A stretch of DNA of 64,000 nt from Viola odorata (lineage: Eukaryota > Streptophyta > Magnoliopsida > Malpighiales > Violaceae). The position numbers and the translations under genes were made by a program. The notes below the pieces were generated by a model that was not told the origin of the DNA, did not search any database, and worked only from the letters and a program-made list of their open reading frames with translations. Below, in pieces: positions 10,712-23,800 of the stretch (its first letter is position 1; every line of letters begins with the position of its first letter). The stretch lies in the NCBI GenBank assembly GCA_963691705.1, contig OY829542.1:53361002-53425001 (forward strand), given 5' to 3'.

Positions 10712-11712
10712 GTAATTGGTATGGATACACATATAATTATCTTTAACCCAATAAATTTAGAGATATTTATCATTTAAATTTAAATTTACACTTGCAGCGG
10801 TGCAAATCAATATTTACTATACATAAATTAATGAGCATTTTATCATTGATGGACCAATCAGATGCGAAAATAATTAGTAATTATTTAATAAATATATATA
10901 TTTTTAGATTAAAATAATTTGATAATTTGAAGTAAGGTCGATGAAATTGCCAAATATGCGGCTTATCGTCGCTCCAAGAGTTGGATATTATTTTATAAGG
11001 AGTTGGATAAAATATAAAGCTCTCTCAGAAAATGCCTTCCCCAAATGATTAGGATTCAGGATCCCAACCAATTTGCTCCTTTGCTTAAAAAAAATAAAAA
11101 TAAAACCAAGTTGCTACTTTATTTTTTTCCTTAGATATTTGTAAGCGTTGAACATTACAATGTAGGATAGTCACAGGTTAATGTTTTCCTTCCAAATTAG
11201 AATCACAGACAATTTTCTTTAACTTAATTGGAGACAAATGTTGGGATAGAAATGTTGGCGACAAATTAGGGATGTTAGTGATAGATACAAATAGTATAGA
11301 ATACAAAAATCAGCACAAACAAGTGGTAACTCTATATGGTTTTATATTCTTATTCTTTAAGTAAATGGTAATATGTTTAATCCTTATATATGAAAAAATT
11401 ATCTGCTAGTAGATTTGGGTATGGGCCACCCTGGAATCCGACCCGCTTTAACTAAGGCCCCGACCATGATGACCGAGCCCATGCCTAAACTCAGTGGGCT
11501 TGGATCGGGCTTGAGCTTTGAAGTTGAAGTCTTAGTGCCCGCCCGCATAGCATACTTAGGCCCGCCAATGCTCGTATTTACTAGTATATAACAATATAAC
11601 CATGTGTGTTTCTAGTAGAGTAATTCATAAATTAGTTGGAAATTAATGCAAAAGTAAAGAAAAACAATGCACAAATAATAGTAATACTTTGTTAGTTTAG
11701 TTTTAGATATGA

Positions 11713-14704
11713 TGGTTGCCGAAACCGTAAAAAATAAATAAGTACAATTTACCATGTACGAATTTGATTAAAACTGTAGCAAGTGGTAAAAGGATCGTTC
11801 CACAGAGATTTCAGGACTAAATTAATTCTCGCTAAATGACCAGGAAAGTAACAAGTGGTAAATACCAATATTGAGACGTTTTGTTGCAATTGGTTAAGAA
11901 ATAGAAATAACATAAAACAGCAAAGAAAATGATATTTAGCATATTCTTGTTAGTGCACAATTCTTTTAAAAATTTAGCATATTTAGGTACTTGTGCAACC
12001 ATATCAAGAAGAGGAATATTAACAGCTACTTTACGAAATATATCTAAAATAGTTTTTTCATCCTTTACCTTCTTGGTCTTTTCAGACCTTTCAGGGAAAG
12101 GAAGAGGGATTACCTGCTGTTCCTTCTTGGGCAATACTGGTGGTTTTGGAATAGGATTGATCGACGTTATTTTAAAAATATCTAAAAGAACTCTCCTTTC
12201 CCTTTCCTCCTTGGTCTTCCAAGACCTTTCTGGGAAAGGAAAAAGAATTTTCTGCTGTTCCTTCTGTACTTGTGGCTCTAGAATAGAATTTACCTTGATT
12301 GATTTTTCAGGAATTACCTCTGCCTCTGGTTCGAACTGGTCTGGGATAAGGACTGCTGATGGCTTCTTCCCCAGGCCTGGGGCAAGGGTCGTTCTGTCTG
12401 GAAATTCAGTTCCACTAATTGATATCATAGAACTGACATTATATATCGGGTTGTCCACAGTATTTGATGGTAGCTTTCCTTGCTCCTGTTTCTGGTTGGT
12501 CAATGCTACTATCTCCTTCTGCATTGCTTGGTTTGATTGTACGAGATTTGAGATACTAGCTTGAGTGGCTTGCATGCTGGCTTGCGTAGCCTGCATGAAT
12601 TGTTTGAACATATCTTCCATTGGGACTCCAGTGAGCAGTAGGGGCTGTTGTGGGGCTGGTAACTGTGGAACACTAGGTTTGGGTACGAAATTTTGCAGGT
12701 TCATGGGTGATTCTTGTGACTGTTGTGGTGGCGGTTGGTTCGGTTGAGTTGGTTGAAACAACTGCTGCTGAACAAGAGGTATGGGCATGGTATCTTGCAG
12801 GTGGTACTGATGTTTTTGTTGTGGTGGAGCCCAATTGAAGTTTGGGGGAAACTCTCATCCTTGATTGTAGTTGTGGGCGTTCACCCAAGGGTGCGGTTGG
12901 AAGTTAGGCGCTCCATATGAGACTTGTTGCATTTGATCTACAACTGAAGCAAGACGAAGAATTACTACATTGATTTTATTATCTATGGAGTTTAACCGTA
13001 CCTCTGTTGCACTGGCCATCTAAGTGCAAATGTGCTCTCTCTCAGGTCTGGGAAAAGGTTGAGTGGCTGCGACTATGTAGAGCTATCTTCTGAATATGTT
13101 TTTTTCCTGTCCTCTGCCTCTGGTAATCTCTAGGTTGTTTAATTGATAACAAGAGGACCTGGTCATAAAACAAATAAATTAAAATTAGTACCGTTGAAAT
13201 CCCGGGCAACGACGCCAAAATTTGATGGTTGCCGAAACCGTAAAAAATAAATAAGTACAATTTACCATGCACGAATTTGATTAAAACTGTAGCAAGTGGT
13301 AAAAGGATCGTTCCACAGAGATTTCAGGACTAAATTAATTCTCACTAAATGACCAGGAAAGTAACAAGTGGTAAATACCAATATTGAGACATTTTGTTGC
13401 AATTGGTTAAGAAATAGAAATAACATAAAACAACAAAGAAAATGATTGGTGTGTGTGTTCAGAGGTGATAAAATTCCCAGTAAGGATTTAACTACGCACA
13501 TGAATTATACTGATTGATCATCGATTCAAATATTTTCAAAACTAAACTTATAGGCGGCTATAGAGACCAGGTTTTCACCTAGATCTCCTACTCTCTACCT
13601 ATACAAGATTAATAAAGGTTTTGATCTATTAAAATTCCCTAACCTACTTACTGGCTTGAAGAAGTTATTCTATCAAGTCTAAGAAAGTGGGCTGATAAAT
13701 ACGTTGTGAGAGACCCTCTCAGGTCCAGGAGAGAGAAGTGTCTACTCCTGTAAACCAGACTCTATTCGTTTTCTATTCTGATCCGTCGATTAGGTAGTTT
13801 CCTTCGTATCCCTCTCTACAATGTAGACTCCAAAATATTAAGAGAAGACTGTAATTAATCAAATCCTATTTGTAGTTGATTAGGCTTCAATAGAAATATG
13901 AATAACATGACATTCAATCAAAACGAATAGAGATACAAGTTGGAATCTAATAACTATGATTAGATCTCACAATCAGATAATCATGGCAATGAATCCTTAC
14001 AAGGAAATCGAAATTTAGCCAAACATCATCATAATAAACAAATAAAAGAGATTGAAAGCATAAACTAGAATTAATTAATTGAAGGGAAAGAAAAGCAAAC
14101 AACGTTCAAGCTCCAGCTATGGCTGCTATTCCAGGGAAGAAGAAGAAATATTCATGAAGAAGAAGTGAAGAGAAGACCCCTATTCTCTAGTCGGTTGCTT
14201 TTTAATAGCAATCTGATAAGTTTTAATATTTTAAATCTAAAAAGAAATAAAATCCGACTAAGTAATAATTGTTTTAATCTCCTCTGCAACAAAATAGGAG
14301 ATTCTATGTCATTTGGGACTTCCAACTGAAGTGGAATTCTGCTGGTTTAATTCTTCTAGAAGAGACAGCTGGCAGAAGCGTCCCAGGCCAAAACTGCATA
14401 TATCTGACTTGCCTTATCCCAGGCCTGGGATAAGGACTGCTTCTGAACTCTGATCACTAGAATTTGCTTTTTAACAAACGGTTTCAACTCCAAATGAATG
14501 AATTGCTCCTCAGCAACATGTTCTGTAAGAAAGGAGTGAAAAAGCCTAGAATTAGCAGTATCATCATCCTAAAAAGGGTGGAAAGGATGATGAAAATAAG
14601 ACATTTAACGATCCAATCAGACACCGAATCATAAAAAAATATTAGGAGATGAATTTTTACTGGATAAAGGAAAAACATGATAAGGAAAAGACATAAATGA
14701 TACA
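11713..14704 (-). mobile_element. Deleted Athila-type LTR element
   Basis: Reads on the minus strand. The 5' LTR is at 13226-14704 and the 3' LTR survives only as its last ~222 bp (11713-11934). The two shared segments agree base for base except for a few substitutions. A degenerate primer-binding site (plus strand GGGCAACGACGCCAAAATT, about 13204-13222) abuts the 5' LTR and resembles the tRNA-Asp site used by Athila elements. Between the LTRs only part of gag remains; pol and most of the 3' LTR were removed by one deletion joining gag at 11935 to LTR sequence. Flanks TATGA (11708-11712) and TATAA (14705-14709) may be a mutated 5 bp duplication. Confidence 0.7.
11935..13019 (-). pseudogene. 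Athila gag fragment
   Basis: The minus-strand frame from the ATG at 13017-13019 encodes a Gln/Pro/Asn-rich mid-gag region, interrupted by an in-frame TGA at 12855-12857. It continues open through the ATG at 12788. Near its end it has FLKELCTNK, matching FLKTLCTNK at residues 615-623 of the intact Athila polyprotein at 42802-48366, which fixes the family. The N-terminal gag core and all of pol are absent. The frame runs a few codons into LTR sequence and stops at 11832; that tail is an artefact of the deletion. Not functional. Confidence 0.75.
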
Positions 14705-14709
14705 TATAA

Positions 14710-15242
14710 TACCGTGTTTTTCTTCTTTTCTTTTCTTTTTTTCTAGTTTGTAAAGTTAGTCTTGTGAGCGGCTCGAAAGCCTGCAAGCCCACAGTAGTCA
14801 GACCCGACTCACCTCAGGCTAGGCTTGAGTCTAACGAATTGTTATTTAGGCCTTATCAAAAGGGAAAAATAGTCGGTATACATACTAGTAATACCTCACT
14901 TCTTAATTGATCAACCTGGTACAAACATCATTAATCATAAAAATAATATGTTTACAGATATCTACGGTCCAAGCAAAATAATAAAAATGGGGTAATAGAA
15001 TCAATAATACTTTCAAGAAATGTGTTGAGATTTATGAAAATCTTATGTACTCTTCCGCCTTTTTTTAATAAACGCTGGGCCTACAAGGGCGATTATTAAG
15101 ACCGGCTGCTGAACGTGTGGGCCAGCCCAACCTTCTGCTTCCTGCATGGGCCATAGCCGAGGTGTTTGAAATTCAAACCAAATTTTCAAATTTTCAAAAC
15201 GCAGACCATTAAAAAGAAATTCAATCCTCGTCACATTCTACG
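14710..15242. other. Spacer between elements
   Basis: No gene. A GC-richer patch at 14765-14860 resembles the one at 11400-11580. Around 15060-15200 sequence rich in GGGCC/GGCCC could be a degraded element. Confidence 0.35.
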
Positions 15243-15250
15243 CTTGCAGC

Positions 15251-16235
15251 TAGGGATGTTCATCGGAATTTCAGAATCGAAATTCTGAAATTCCGTTCTG
15301 TTCCAAAATAAATTTCGGAAGTAAATGTTCGGAATTTCGGAATCAGAATTTCCGTTCCGAAATAAATTTCAGAACGGAACGGAATTTGTCCAGGAAAGTT
15401 CTTCCAAACTTTCCGAAATTCTAAAATGTCTATAAATATATATATGTTAGTTTTTATGATTAACATGTATTTGAAATTTATGGAGCAAACATGTACTATA
15501 ATTTTTGGAGTATTATGTTTTATAATTTTTGGAGTATTATGTTCTGATATGAGTCTGATGATCGTCGAGCAGGATTGGCCAACTAGGGTCGGTCGGGAAC
15601 GCTGTTCCGGTGTCTTCGTTACCTGCAAAGCGCCAGAGGGGGTCTCCGGCGGTAACACTCCGATGCTTAAGTCAGTATAAGTGGTGAAAATGATAGGGGT
15701 TCAGTACGCTGTCTTAGGCTTACCCTCTTCTCTGGAATGGTGGTGGTATTTATAGGTAGAGGAAGGACCTTACCGACAAGGGGTAGGTTTTATCTCTGGT
15801 AGATGTCGCTGGGGTGCTAGGGAGTGACGTCATGTGAGGTGACGTCATATGGGGTGACGTCATACGTGACCTGGGATGGGATGATGCCGTGCATAAGTCG
15901 CGTGAGAGCCCCCCCCGCTAATGTCGACCATCCCAGGCTAGGGGCGGTAGGAGCAGTGCCATGTCCCTCTTAGTATGTACAGTGATCTGGCCTTGTCGCT
16001 AGGGGCGATGGCGGAGATGTCGCTAGAGTGGTGTCAATAGTTATCATGTTCTGTAATTTTTTCAGTTTTGGATTGATAACCGATAGATTTTGGAAGGTTT
16101 TAATTTTAAAGAAAAATTAAAAGTTCCCGAACTTCCGTTCCGTAATAATTTCGGAATCTATAAAATTATGGAACAGAACGAAATGAATTTTAGTTCGGAA
16201 TTTTGGAATTCCAAAAATTTCAATGAGCAACCCTA
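15251..16235. mobile_element. hAT-type non-autonomous element
   Basis: The ends are TAGGGATGTTCATCGG and, at the right, CAATGAGCAACCCTA, which are inverted. The flanks are CTTGCAGC (15243-15250) and GTTGCAGC (16236-16243), an 8 bp target duplication with one mismatch, as for hAT elements. Subterminal regions are full of TTCCG/CGGAA motifs in both orientations. No transposase. A solo LTR is inserted at 15545-16047. A better-preserved relative is at 53794-55231. Confidence 0.78.
15545..16047. mobile_element. Solo LTR, family A, copy 2 (nested)
   Basis: A 503 bp segment starting TGATATGAG and ending AGTTATCA, flanked by exact TGTTC at 15540-15544 and 16048-16052. It shares the CTGCAAAGCGCCAGAGGGGG block and AAGTCAGTATAAGT with the copy at 2949-3403. 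Three GTGACGTCAT repeats occur near 15820-15865. It lies inside the hAT element, so it is the younger insertion. Confidence 0.82.
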
Positions 16236-16243
16236 GTTGCAGC

Positions 16244-16387
16244 AGAAACATCAGTCACATAAGCCCGCTGCTCTTCTACAACATCAATGGAATCCTTAAC
16301 GAACATGTTGCCCGAATCGTCAAATTCATAAGAGCTGTCAAACTGTGAGTCGTCGAAATAAATACCCACAACATTCTCATCCATCTT
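16244..16387 (-). pseudogene. Short acidic reading frame cut by the hAT element
   Basis: On the minus strand the ATG at 16387 opens a strongly acidic frame (Asp/Glu-rich, with YFDDSQFDSSYEFDDS). It reads up to the hAT element at codons for TDVSAA, which lie in the duplicated target. Read across the empty site, the frame would continue about seven codons on the far side (15242 downwards) to a stop, giving about 60 residues. I do not recognise the family. It may be a terminal exon or an upstream frame of a lost gene. Confidence 0.3.
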
Positions 16388-16439
16388 TGAAATAATTTTG
16401 ATTCTTATTCTCAAGTTTTATTTTTAGTAATCATAGATG

Positions 16440-17400
16440 ATGAAGTGAGTTTTTCTTCTCAAGTTTGCTGTCAATGAGAACAGAGGATAAAGTCCTCTAT
16501 TTCACGCCAGGCCCAAAAATTTCGTTCCCTCCAAATTGTCAACAGACTTGAGCTTTCCCTCTCATTTCTGTCTAATCACTTGCATGACGCGTAGTTTAGG
16601 CCGAATGACACGTCGTTTGAAAGGACAATTTTGGAAAGAAAAAAAAGTAAGCGTCAGTTAATCGTGGACAACGATTCACACCCCAAACGTCCATTAAAAA
16701 AGACGGAGGGAGTATATGTGAAATATTTTTGTTTTTTATGTACGAAGTTAGACAAATCCATTAAAAACGAAAAGATATTTTTCACCTTTTATGGGGTCAA
16801 TTTTAACGAGAAAGAAGGATGATATTACTATGGATGTGAAATTAATGTTTCTTCATAAAGGCAATTTGTATATATTTTTTTTAAATCATAAAGGCAATTT
16901 GTTGCTTGTGCACATACTTGCTTTGCTTATCCGTATTACTTTCAGGTCCTAATCATCTGTTGGCGTGTACTTATCCACCCACATAAGGGATTTCCAGCCA
17001 ATTTGGTTTGGTATTGGTACCGGGGAGAAACTATACATCGCTATCATCGAATAGATTGGATCTCACCCATCAAGCATAAACACTAACATAAATACCGAAC
17101 ACAACACAAACACAACACAAATATAAACACAACGACATAAAAAAATTGTAAATTATAGAATAAATATATGATATACGTATAAATATAAAGTTACTAAAAC
17201 ATGGAAGAAAAAATAACAATTTATTACCAATACTATCACACAACCAAAAAAATCAGTTTCAAAACTTTAAAACGTACATGTGAGCATTTTATATAATTAA
17301 AATATCAATTTTAAATTAATTTTTTTAATAAATTCTTGGCTTAATGAGCCCGGGGTCATTAGAAACCAAAAAATTGTCTAGAAAATAAAGACCATGAACT
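16440..17400. other. Intergenic region left of the OWL1-like gene
   Basis: No supported gene. An isolated Stowaway-type end (GACGGAGGGAGTA near 16702) and a short duplication of CATAAAGGCAATTTG (about 16855 and 16890) are present. Confidence 0.4.
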
Positions 17401-17414
17401 CAAAAACTGAGCGA

Positions 17415-17522
17415 GGCCCAACCCATACTGTGTATGTGTACCGTTTGTGACTTTCCCTCTTCCTTCTATCGGGCCGATTTCTCCCAAGCCCAACGCCTAA
17501 ACTACGAAAGCCCATATAAATA
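17415..17522 (+). promoter_or_regulatory. Site II motifs and TATA box
   Basis: Three copies of TGGGCY in reverse (GGCCCA at 17415, AGCCCA at 17487 and 17509) precede TATAAATA at 17515-17522, about 300 bp before the OWL1-like start codon. Such site II elements are known TCP-bound motifs in promoters of growth-related and housekeeping plant genes. The link to this gene is inferred from position. Confidence 0.5.
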
Positions 17523-17822
17523 TGGGTTTTTTACCTCTTTTAACAAACGGCCGATTTACAAAAAAACAATCCGGCCGGTCTCCGGCAATTGCCGCTTGCA
17601 CAAGAAATTAGCTTTTCCCTCAAGAACGAACTCACGCAGTAATACTAATATTAACGGCAAAAACTGACACAAAAACCCTCCAAACGTCCTAAAACCCCAC
17701 GCACCATCCTCCTGCACACGAACACAACACAAGTCTCAGATTCTTCTAAACCAAACTCTTCGCTTTCTGCTAACTGTTGGCTTCTCTTCGTGTCTTTCAT
17801 CGCTGAAGAACAAACTGGAGAT

Positions 17823-20800
17823 ATGAAGGTGGAAGAGGATGGACAGCCAAAGAGAGAACTGTACGCAATCCTACAAGTATCGCCAGACGCCACCGTTGAA
17901 GAAATCCGAAAGGCGTACCGGCACTGGGCTCAAGTCTATCATCCTGATAAGTACCAAGAGCTTCATGTATGTTTCTATTTAATTTTCGGTTACTTTAGTT
18001 ATTTTGGAAGTCTGTGTTGGTTAGCCTGTTAGTTACTATTTTGTTGAGATAGAAAATTCATGTGTATTCGATGGAAGAAGGAGCAATTATCGTTTGAATT
18101 GTTGGTTTTATGCTGTGGAAATGTTACATTTTTTTTTTTGTAGTGGATTGGGATTGTATAGGATAATGAAATTTCTAGTTCTTTTTCGATTTGGATAATT
18201 TTCTAGACTGAACTATTTTAATTTCCATCCATTTTCTTGTTGACAATGGGGATTAATTGTAATTGAAGGACGCAAGTTGGTTATTAGATTGAGCTTGTTA
18301 GGGATTTCATGAAGATGCTGTTTCTCCATATTGAGCTGGTTTTTACTTGCATGACTTGCTCACTGTGGAAAGATTTTGTGTGAATTTTCCTTTTGTTGTG
18401 AATAAACCATTATCTTAGTATCCTCAAAAAGCAATAATGTTCTTACTTTTGTCAATTTGTCTGCAGTGCAAAGATAGGTATGGGTGGTTATCTTTCTTTA
18501 CTTGATTTTGGAACAATGGCGTGTTTTATGTGAAGCAGAGATAGGAGCATATTATATCCATGGGTGTGTTTCGTACATTGCTAACTCAGTTGTTGATTAC
18601 AAAAACGAGCACACCTTTGTTTCCTAACTTGAGCATCCATTGCCACTGCAACCTGTAGAGATCTTGCTCATAAATATTTGCTCTGTTTGTTGGGGTTCTA
18701 GAAATTTAGAATCTTAATGGCTAGATAGGCTTTGTTCAATTGTTCAGTCGCTAGGTTAAGATGCTTGGGATTTGTATGGTTTTGGCATGGCATTGCAGCG
18801 CAAATGTTTGTGTGATTTCATGATACATTTCTCTCTATCCTTGGTGTTCCATTATATATCAGAAATTGCATGGTTTTCTGTTCATAGTTGTGTTTCCACC
18901 TAAGAAGCCATACACTAATATTTTCTCTTTTTTTGTGATGGGAACATTTTCAGATGAAGGAAACAGCTACAGAAAACTTCCAACGAATATGTGAAGCATA
19001 TGAAATATTATCAGATGAGACTAAAAGGCAAATATATGACATATATGGCATGGAAGGATTGACCTCAGGTTTGGAGCTTGGTCCACAGCTGAATAAAGTT
19101 GAAGAGTTAAAGGAAGAACTTGATCGGTTGCGGAAAATGAAAGAACAACAGAAAGTTGCTGCACATTTCCGTCCCTCTGGTAGGATACTTGCCTACATGT
19201 CTTTGCCTGAGTATCTGGATGGTGATGGCATCATGAGAGGGTATGTATGCCTTCTTCCTTTTTTTCCTGATAAAATACACTTCCTTAACTAGTTGATGTT
19301 ATATGATTGATCTCTCCAAAAATTTCCCGCTAATATTTTGTATGATGAACTAGACTTGCATTTTTGTACTCTCCTTCACCAAACACGTTCAACATGTATC
19401 TTTATGGAATACAAGCATGACGTGTAAACTGTGAGAATCAACTTGACGAATGACAAATTGACTCCTTTTTTTTTAAACATTTGTTGCTGGAATGTTTTTA
19501 CGCTCTCTTATTTCCCTCCAACATCATCTTCTGAAAGGCATTTTGTTCTATGCTTTTCTTTGTTACATAATGTCAATGGCTTTCATCTTTTGCCTATTTT
19601 ATTGGACAGTCATTTTTTGCTTTACTATTTCAGGATGTCCATGTCCAGTGAAGTTCATTCTCGATTATCTCAGCGTACTGGTATCGCAGTTGGTGGACAA
19701 TTGGAAGTTACGGACAATGCTGGTGGTGCATCTGCTTCTGCTGTGCTTAGGCATGACCTGTCCCCAGTTTCATCCATAGAATTTATTGCTTCATCTGGTT
19801 TACGTGCACTACTTGGGATTCAAACCACTCGGTAGGATCTGATTTCCAAAGTCCTTATCATGAAATTTATAGGTGTTGCTTCTTTCGTTCATTCTCATAT
19901 TTTTCCAGTCAGTTATCTTCACACTCAACAGCAACTGTTGCCTTTTCAAAGTCTTTGAGGGATGGTTCATTCAATCTTTCAAATATCTGGTCCCGTCAAC
20001 TCTCCGAAACAGCAAAAGGAAATGTACGCTGGCTTTATTTTTAGTGATCCCTTTATATTTTTGTTAGCTCTTTACTTTGTGGCCTTGGTATGATCATGTG
20101 TGGACACTGGTATTGTGCATGAAAAAATTAAGATGGTTTTTTATTCTTATGTATTCAATTACTAGACTTGTGTACAGCCATTACTCTGTTATATAGTCCT
20201 GCAAATTTGCAACTACAGGTTCATAACATTGTGAAATACAGCTCTGGATGAAATTCAGTGATGCACAATGATGATGTTTTTGTAGTTGTTTAACATGGGC
20301 TGTGATGCTTTCTGGATGGTCTTCTTTCGCTTATGCAAATAAAACAATAATAATATTTACATTCGTATTCGCCTGTCTATTTATAATGACATTTTTGAAT
20401 TCTTACTTGTTGAATATTATACAGAATATACTGAAATAACTTGTTCTGGGGCATAACTATATCCACTCATGCATGTGATATTGGGTTCCATTCTTTAAGG
20501 CAAAAACATACCAAAAACAAAAAGAGAGATTCTTTCATGTTCATTTAGAATCGTTGTTTTATTTTCACTTCTTTTTTTTTGTTTGTATTTTTCAGATACA
20601 ACTTGTGTTAGGTCCACAGTCGTCTATAGCAGTTGGATGGAAAAAGAAGGATGAAAAGATATCTGCTTCAGGAGAGGTCAAGGTACATCTATATTTGCTA
20701 TTTACGCAAGCACTTGGTGTAACCCTTAAATTCTGCAAATTCTTGGGAGAATTGTTTGAAGAAAGAAAAATAAAACCAGATCTTGTCTACTATGTAAAGC

Positions 20801-23800
20801 AGGGTTTTCCCACAAGTTTTGAAGTTGTATGCATTGACTGGTTTAGTGTCAATTTCCATTACTTAACACAGCTTACCAAATTCATAATTTTTAGTTTCAT
20901 TTCCTCAAATGAAAACATTTATAGTGAGAGAATATCATCAGTATTCTAGCATCTCTCTGATTTGGAGTTATCGGTGATCATAAATAGATTGGATAATATT
21001 CCATCTCTGACATAAATTTTGAAATATTTTAGCATGCTCATCTTTTTCTCTTTTTCATAACTCTTCACCCAATGTAGATTGGCACAAGGTTTATGGGGGC
21101 ATCAGCTTATTATAATCATCGCCTTTCCTCCAAATCTCATGGTCGTATTGGTGGTACAGTTGGAAGGTATGTGCTCACTTTACGGGTGATAATTTTGTGG
21201 TGGCAATGCGACAACCTTAGTTCTAGTAACCTTTCAAGTTACCAACAATTATATTGAGCCAACTGTTATATATAGTGATGGAGATTATGGATGCATTCTA
21301 ATTCTAATTGACATGATCTAGATATGCAAGCAGTGCTGTAAATTGGTTGTATATGTAGCAATTGAATCAATTCATCCATCATAAATACTTCAAAAAAATA
21401 ATAATTATCATGATGACCATCGTGGAAGTCAACGTCAATGATATATTAGTAAAGTGGCATAATGAACTGTGTAACATGCTCCACTCTGAGCAATTAGCTC
21501 CTGTTTGTCATAAATTACCTCTTGAGAATTTCAAGCAGGGTGAATTGCCTAACCATTTAAAAAAATGGATAACATTGTAGTTATTACATAGTCTAAAATG
21601 TTGGTTGGATTGCTACAATAGTAGCTTTAATGTTTGAGTGGGGAATAGTTCAGTTATAATAACTGTTCAAAATTTGTCATGAGTGATGCTGAGCCACAAG
21701 TTAAATTGTTGACAAATATCATGTAAAGTAATCCTGTGAAGTTTGGCGATGATTAGCAATTAGACTTATTTATGTTTATATATTACTTTTTCTCACATAA
21801 AGCTTATATAATAATGCTCTGGACATTTTAGCTGCTTCAGCCTGCTAGATTATTCACTGACACACAAGATAATTTTTAATGCAGCACTGCTATGGAGGTT
21901 GAAATTGGTGGCGGAAGGAAATTATCCAGTTTCAGCATGGTTCGAATGATGTATGTAATAGGAATTCAGGTATTGGAAATACTAATTACCCAATCTACAT
22001 ATTGTTCTTATACTTTTGTTTACTATCCTGTTCTAAGTTCTAACATGATGGTATTAGACATCACAATGACCCATAAAAGTTGTGGCATGGACTAGTTATG
22101 GTCCCACTAAAGTGGGCTCCTGGGAGGGAGAAAAACAAACTTTTGCCCCTATATATTCCTATAAGTGCCAGTTCTCAAATTCCAGATTTGCACCTTGTAC
22201 TGACCAGGGCTATTCATTCTTTTATTGTCGAACGTCGATTCTGCTGAGAATAGTAAAGAAACTAGGTTTTTTTTCCTGTGGACAAAATCGTAGCCATATG
22301 AGTGCTTCTGCATTGTAGAGGTTGTACCAAAAGCCTTTTGCCTGACAATAAAGGATTTGTAGTAAATAAAACATAGTTGTGAACATGCACAAATTTACTT
22401 TGTGCCAATGGATAAATAAGTCCAGGAACCTGCTGATCAAATCAGCTCTGCGTTTTCCATTTATCAAGGCTCCAAAGTTGAATTAATAAATAACGCCCTA
22501 AAATAATTTTCAGTGATGAATGTAAAGGGGCCAAAAGAGTTTTATGTGTAGGGTCCCTTCTACCATGCTGACAGTGACAAGTGAAACATGATGCTTAAAA
22601 TTGAACTAATGAGCAATACTTATTCGACTTGTATTTGTTTTTTTTTTCCCCTTCTAGTTGATGCTGCTATTCTATTTACCTGAAAAAACTTATATTCTTT
22701 GCTTTTTGGGTAGGGCATCTTTTGGAAGTTTGAATTGCATCGCGGGGGACAGAAATTAATCATTCCTGTAAGCAAATCTTATCTTTTCTGACTAAGGATC
22801 TTGTCTTTTCTGGTGTACCATTGGGATTACAATTCTAAATAATAATTCCTGCATTCTAGACTTATTTTGTTGCTCATAAACATAGATGCCACAGGAAGAT
22901 GATAAACATAATTTATATCTACAAAGATTAAGTATCTGGATTGCTTTAGGTAACTAATTACTTCATTTTGGTGACCCTATCCACTTTCCATATTTGAAGA
23001 TTCTATATGAAATGGTGAGTAGATGGTTGGTGATGAGCTCACTGTTGAAGAACTTGCTGTTAAGGGTGTCTTTCTAATATCCAATAATTGAGCTAGGCAC
23101 TTTTCTTTAGTGTGTCTTTATTTTAAAATAAGGATGCTAGATTATTTATTAATCAGAAGAGGGACAGTATGATATCTGAATGCTGGTCATTCTACTTCAC
23201 GTCATTGTGCTAGGAGACTCAAATCAAGATAATGCAAAGTAATTAAATTTTGTAATATTGCCATTGTGCAAGATTATTATAACTGATTCCTGCATGGTTC
23301 ATTTTAGTTTATGCCTCAACTTCTTTTTTCAAGTTCTGTTGCTAATCACCTGTCATGTGCAGATATTACTTTCCAGCTCTTTGAATCCAGCATTTGCGAC
23401 AGGAGCCTTCATAATTCCAACTTCATTATACTTCTTACTTAAGGTTACTACTTCTTCAGTTTTCCATTAGTGCTTTAAAAATGAAATTATACTCCATCTC
23501 TGGTTTTTATCCAAGAAGCTGGAGTTGTTATGAGGATGTTACCAAAAACAAAAGTAGTTTACATTTTGTGTTCACTTTTTTTCCCCTTAGTAAAGCTTAT
23601 ATTATATGCATAGTGGAACCCTTTGTCACTTTACTACAACAGGCTTCTTGCAGAAACTTTTGTTCCCCTTTTGTTTGGCTCATGTTTGTGTTGGAATTTT
23701 TTTCTTCCCCGTACTTCTCTATCTTTTGTTCTAAACTTTAAGTTCCACGATTCAAATTTTGCCTTGTAGACTGAATTGCATGCATTCTTAAATTTTTTAC

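Larger units (their letters stand above)
8792..11590. other. Gene-poor AT-rich region
   Basis: Apart from the fragment at 9165-9360 and the microsatellite at 10666-10711, I see no supported gene. A 94-aa minus-strand frame at 10277-10561 has no recognisable domain and ordinary composition. A GC-richer patch at 11400-11580 (GGGCCACCC, GGCTTGGATCGGGCTTGAGC) may pair with a similar patch at 14765-14860, on the far side of the Athila remnant, as halves of one older element. Confidence 0.4.

Noticed and set aside
16695..16720. Stowaway-type end GACGGAGGGAGTA
   Set aside because: No matching opposite end or second TA within a plausible distance.
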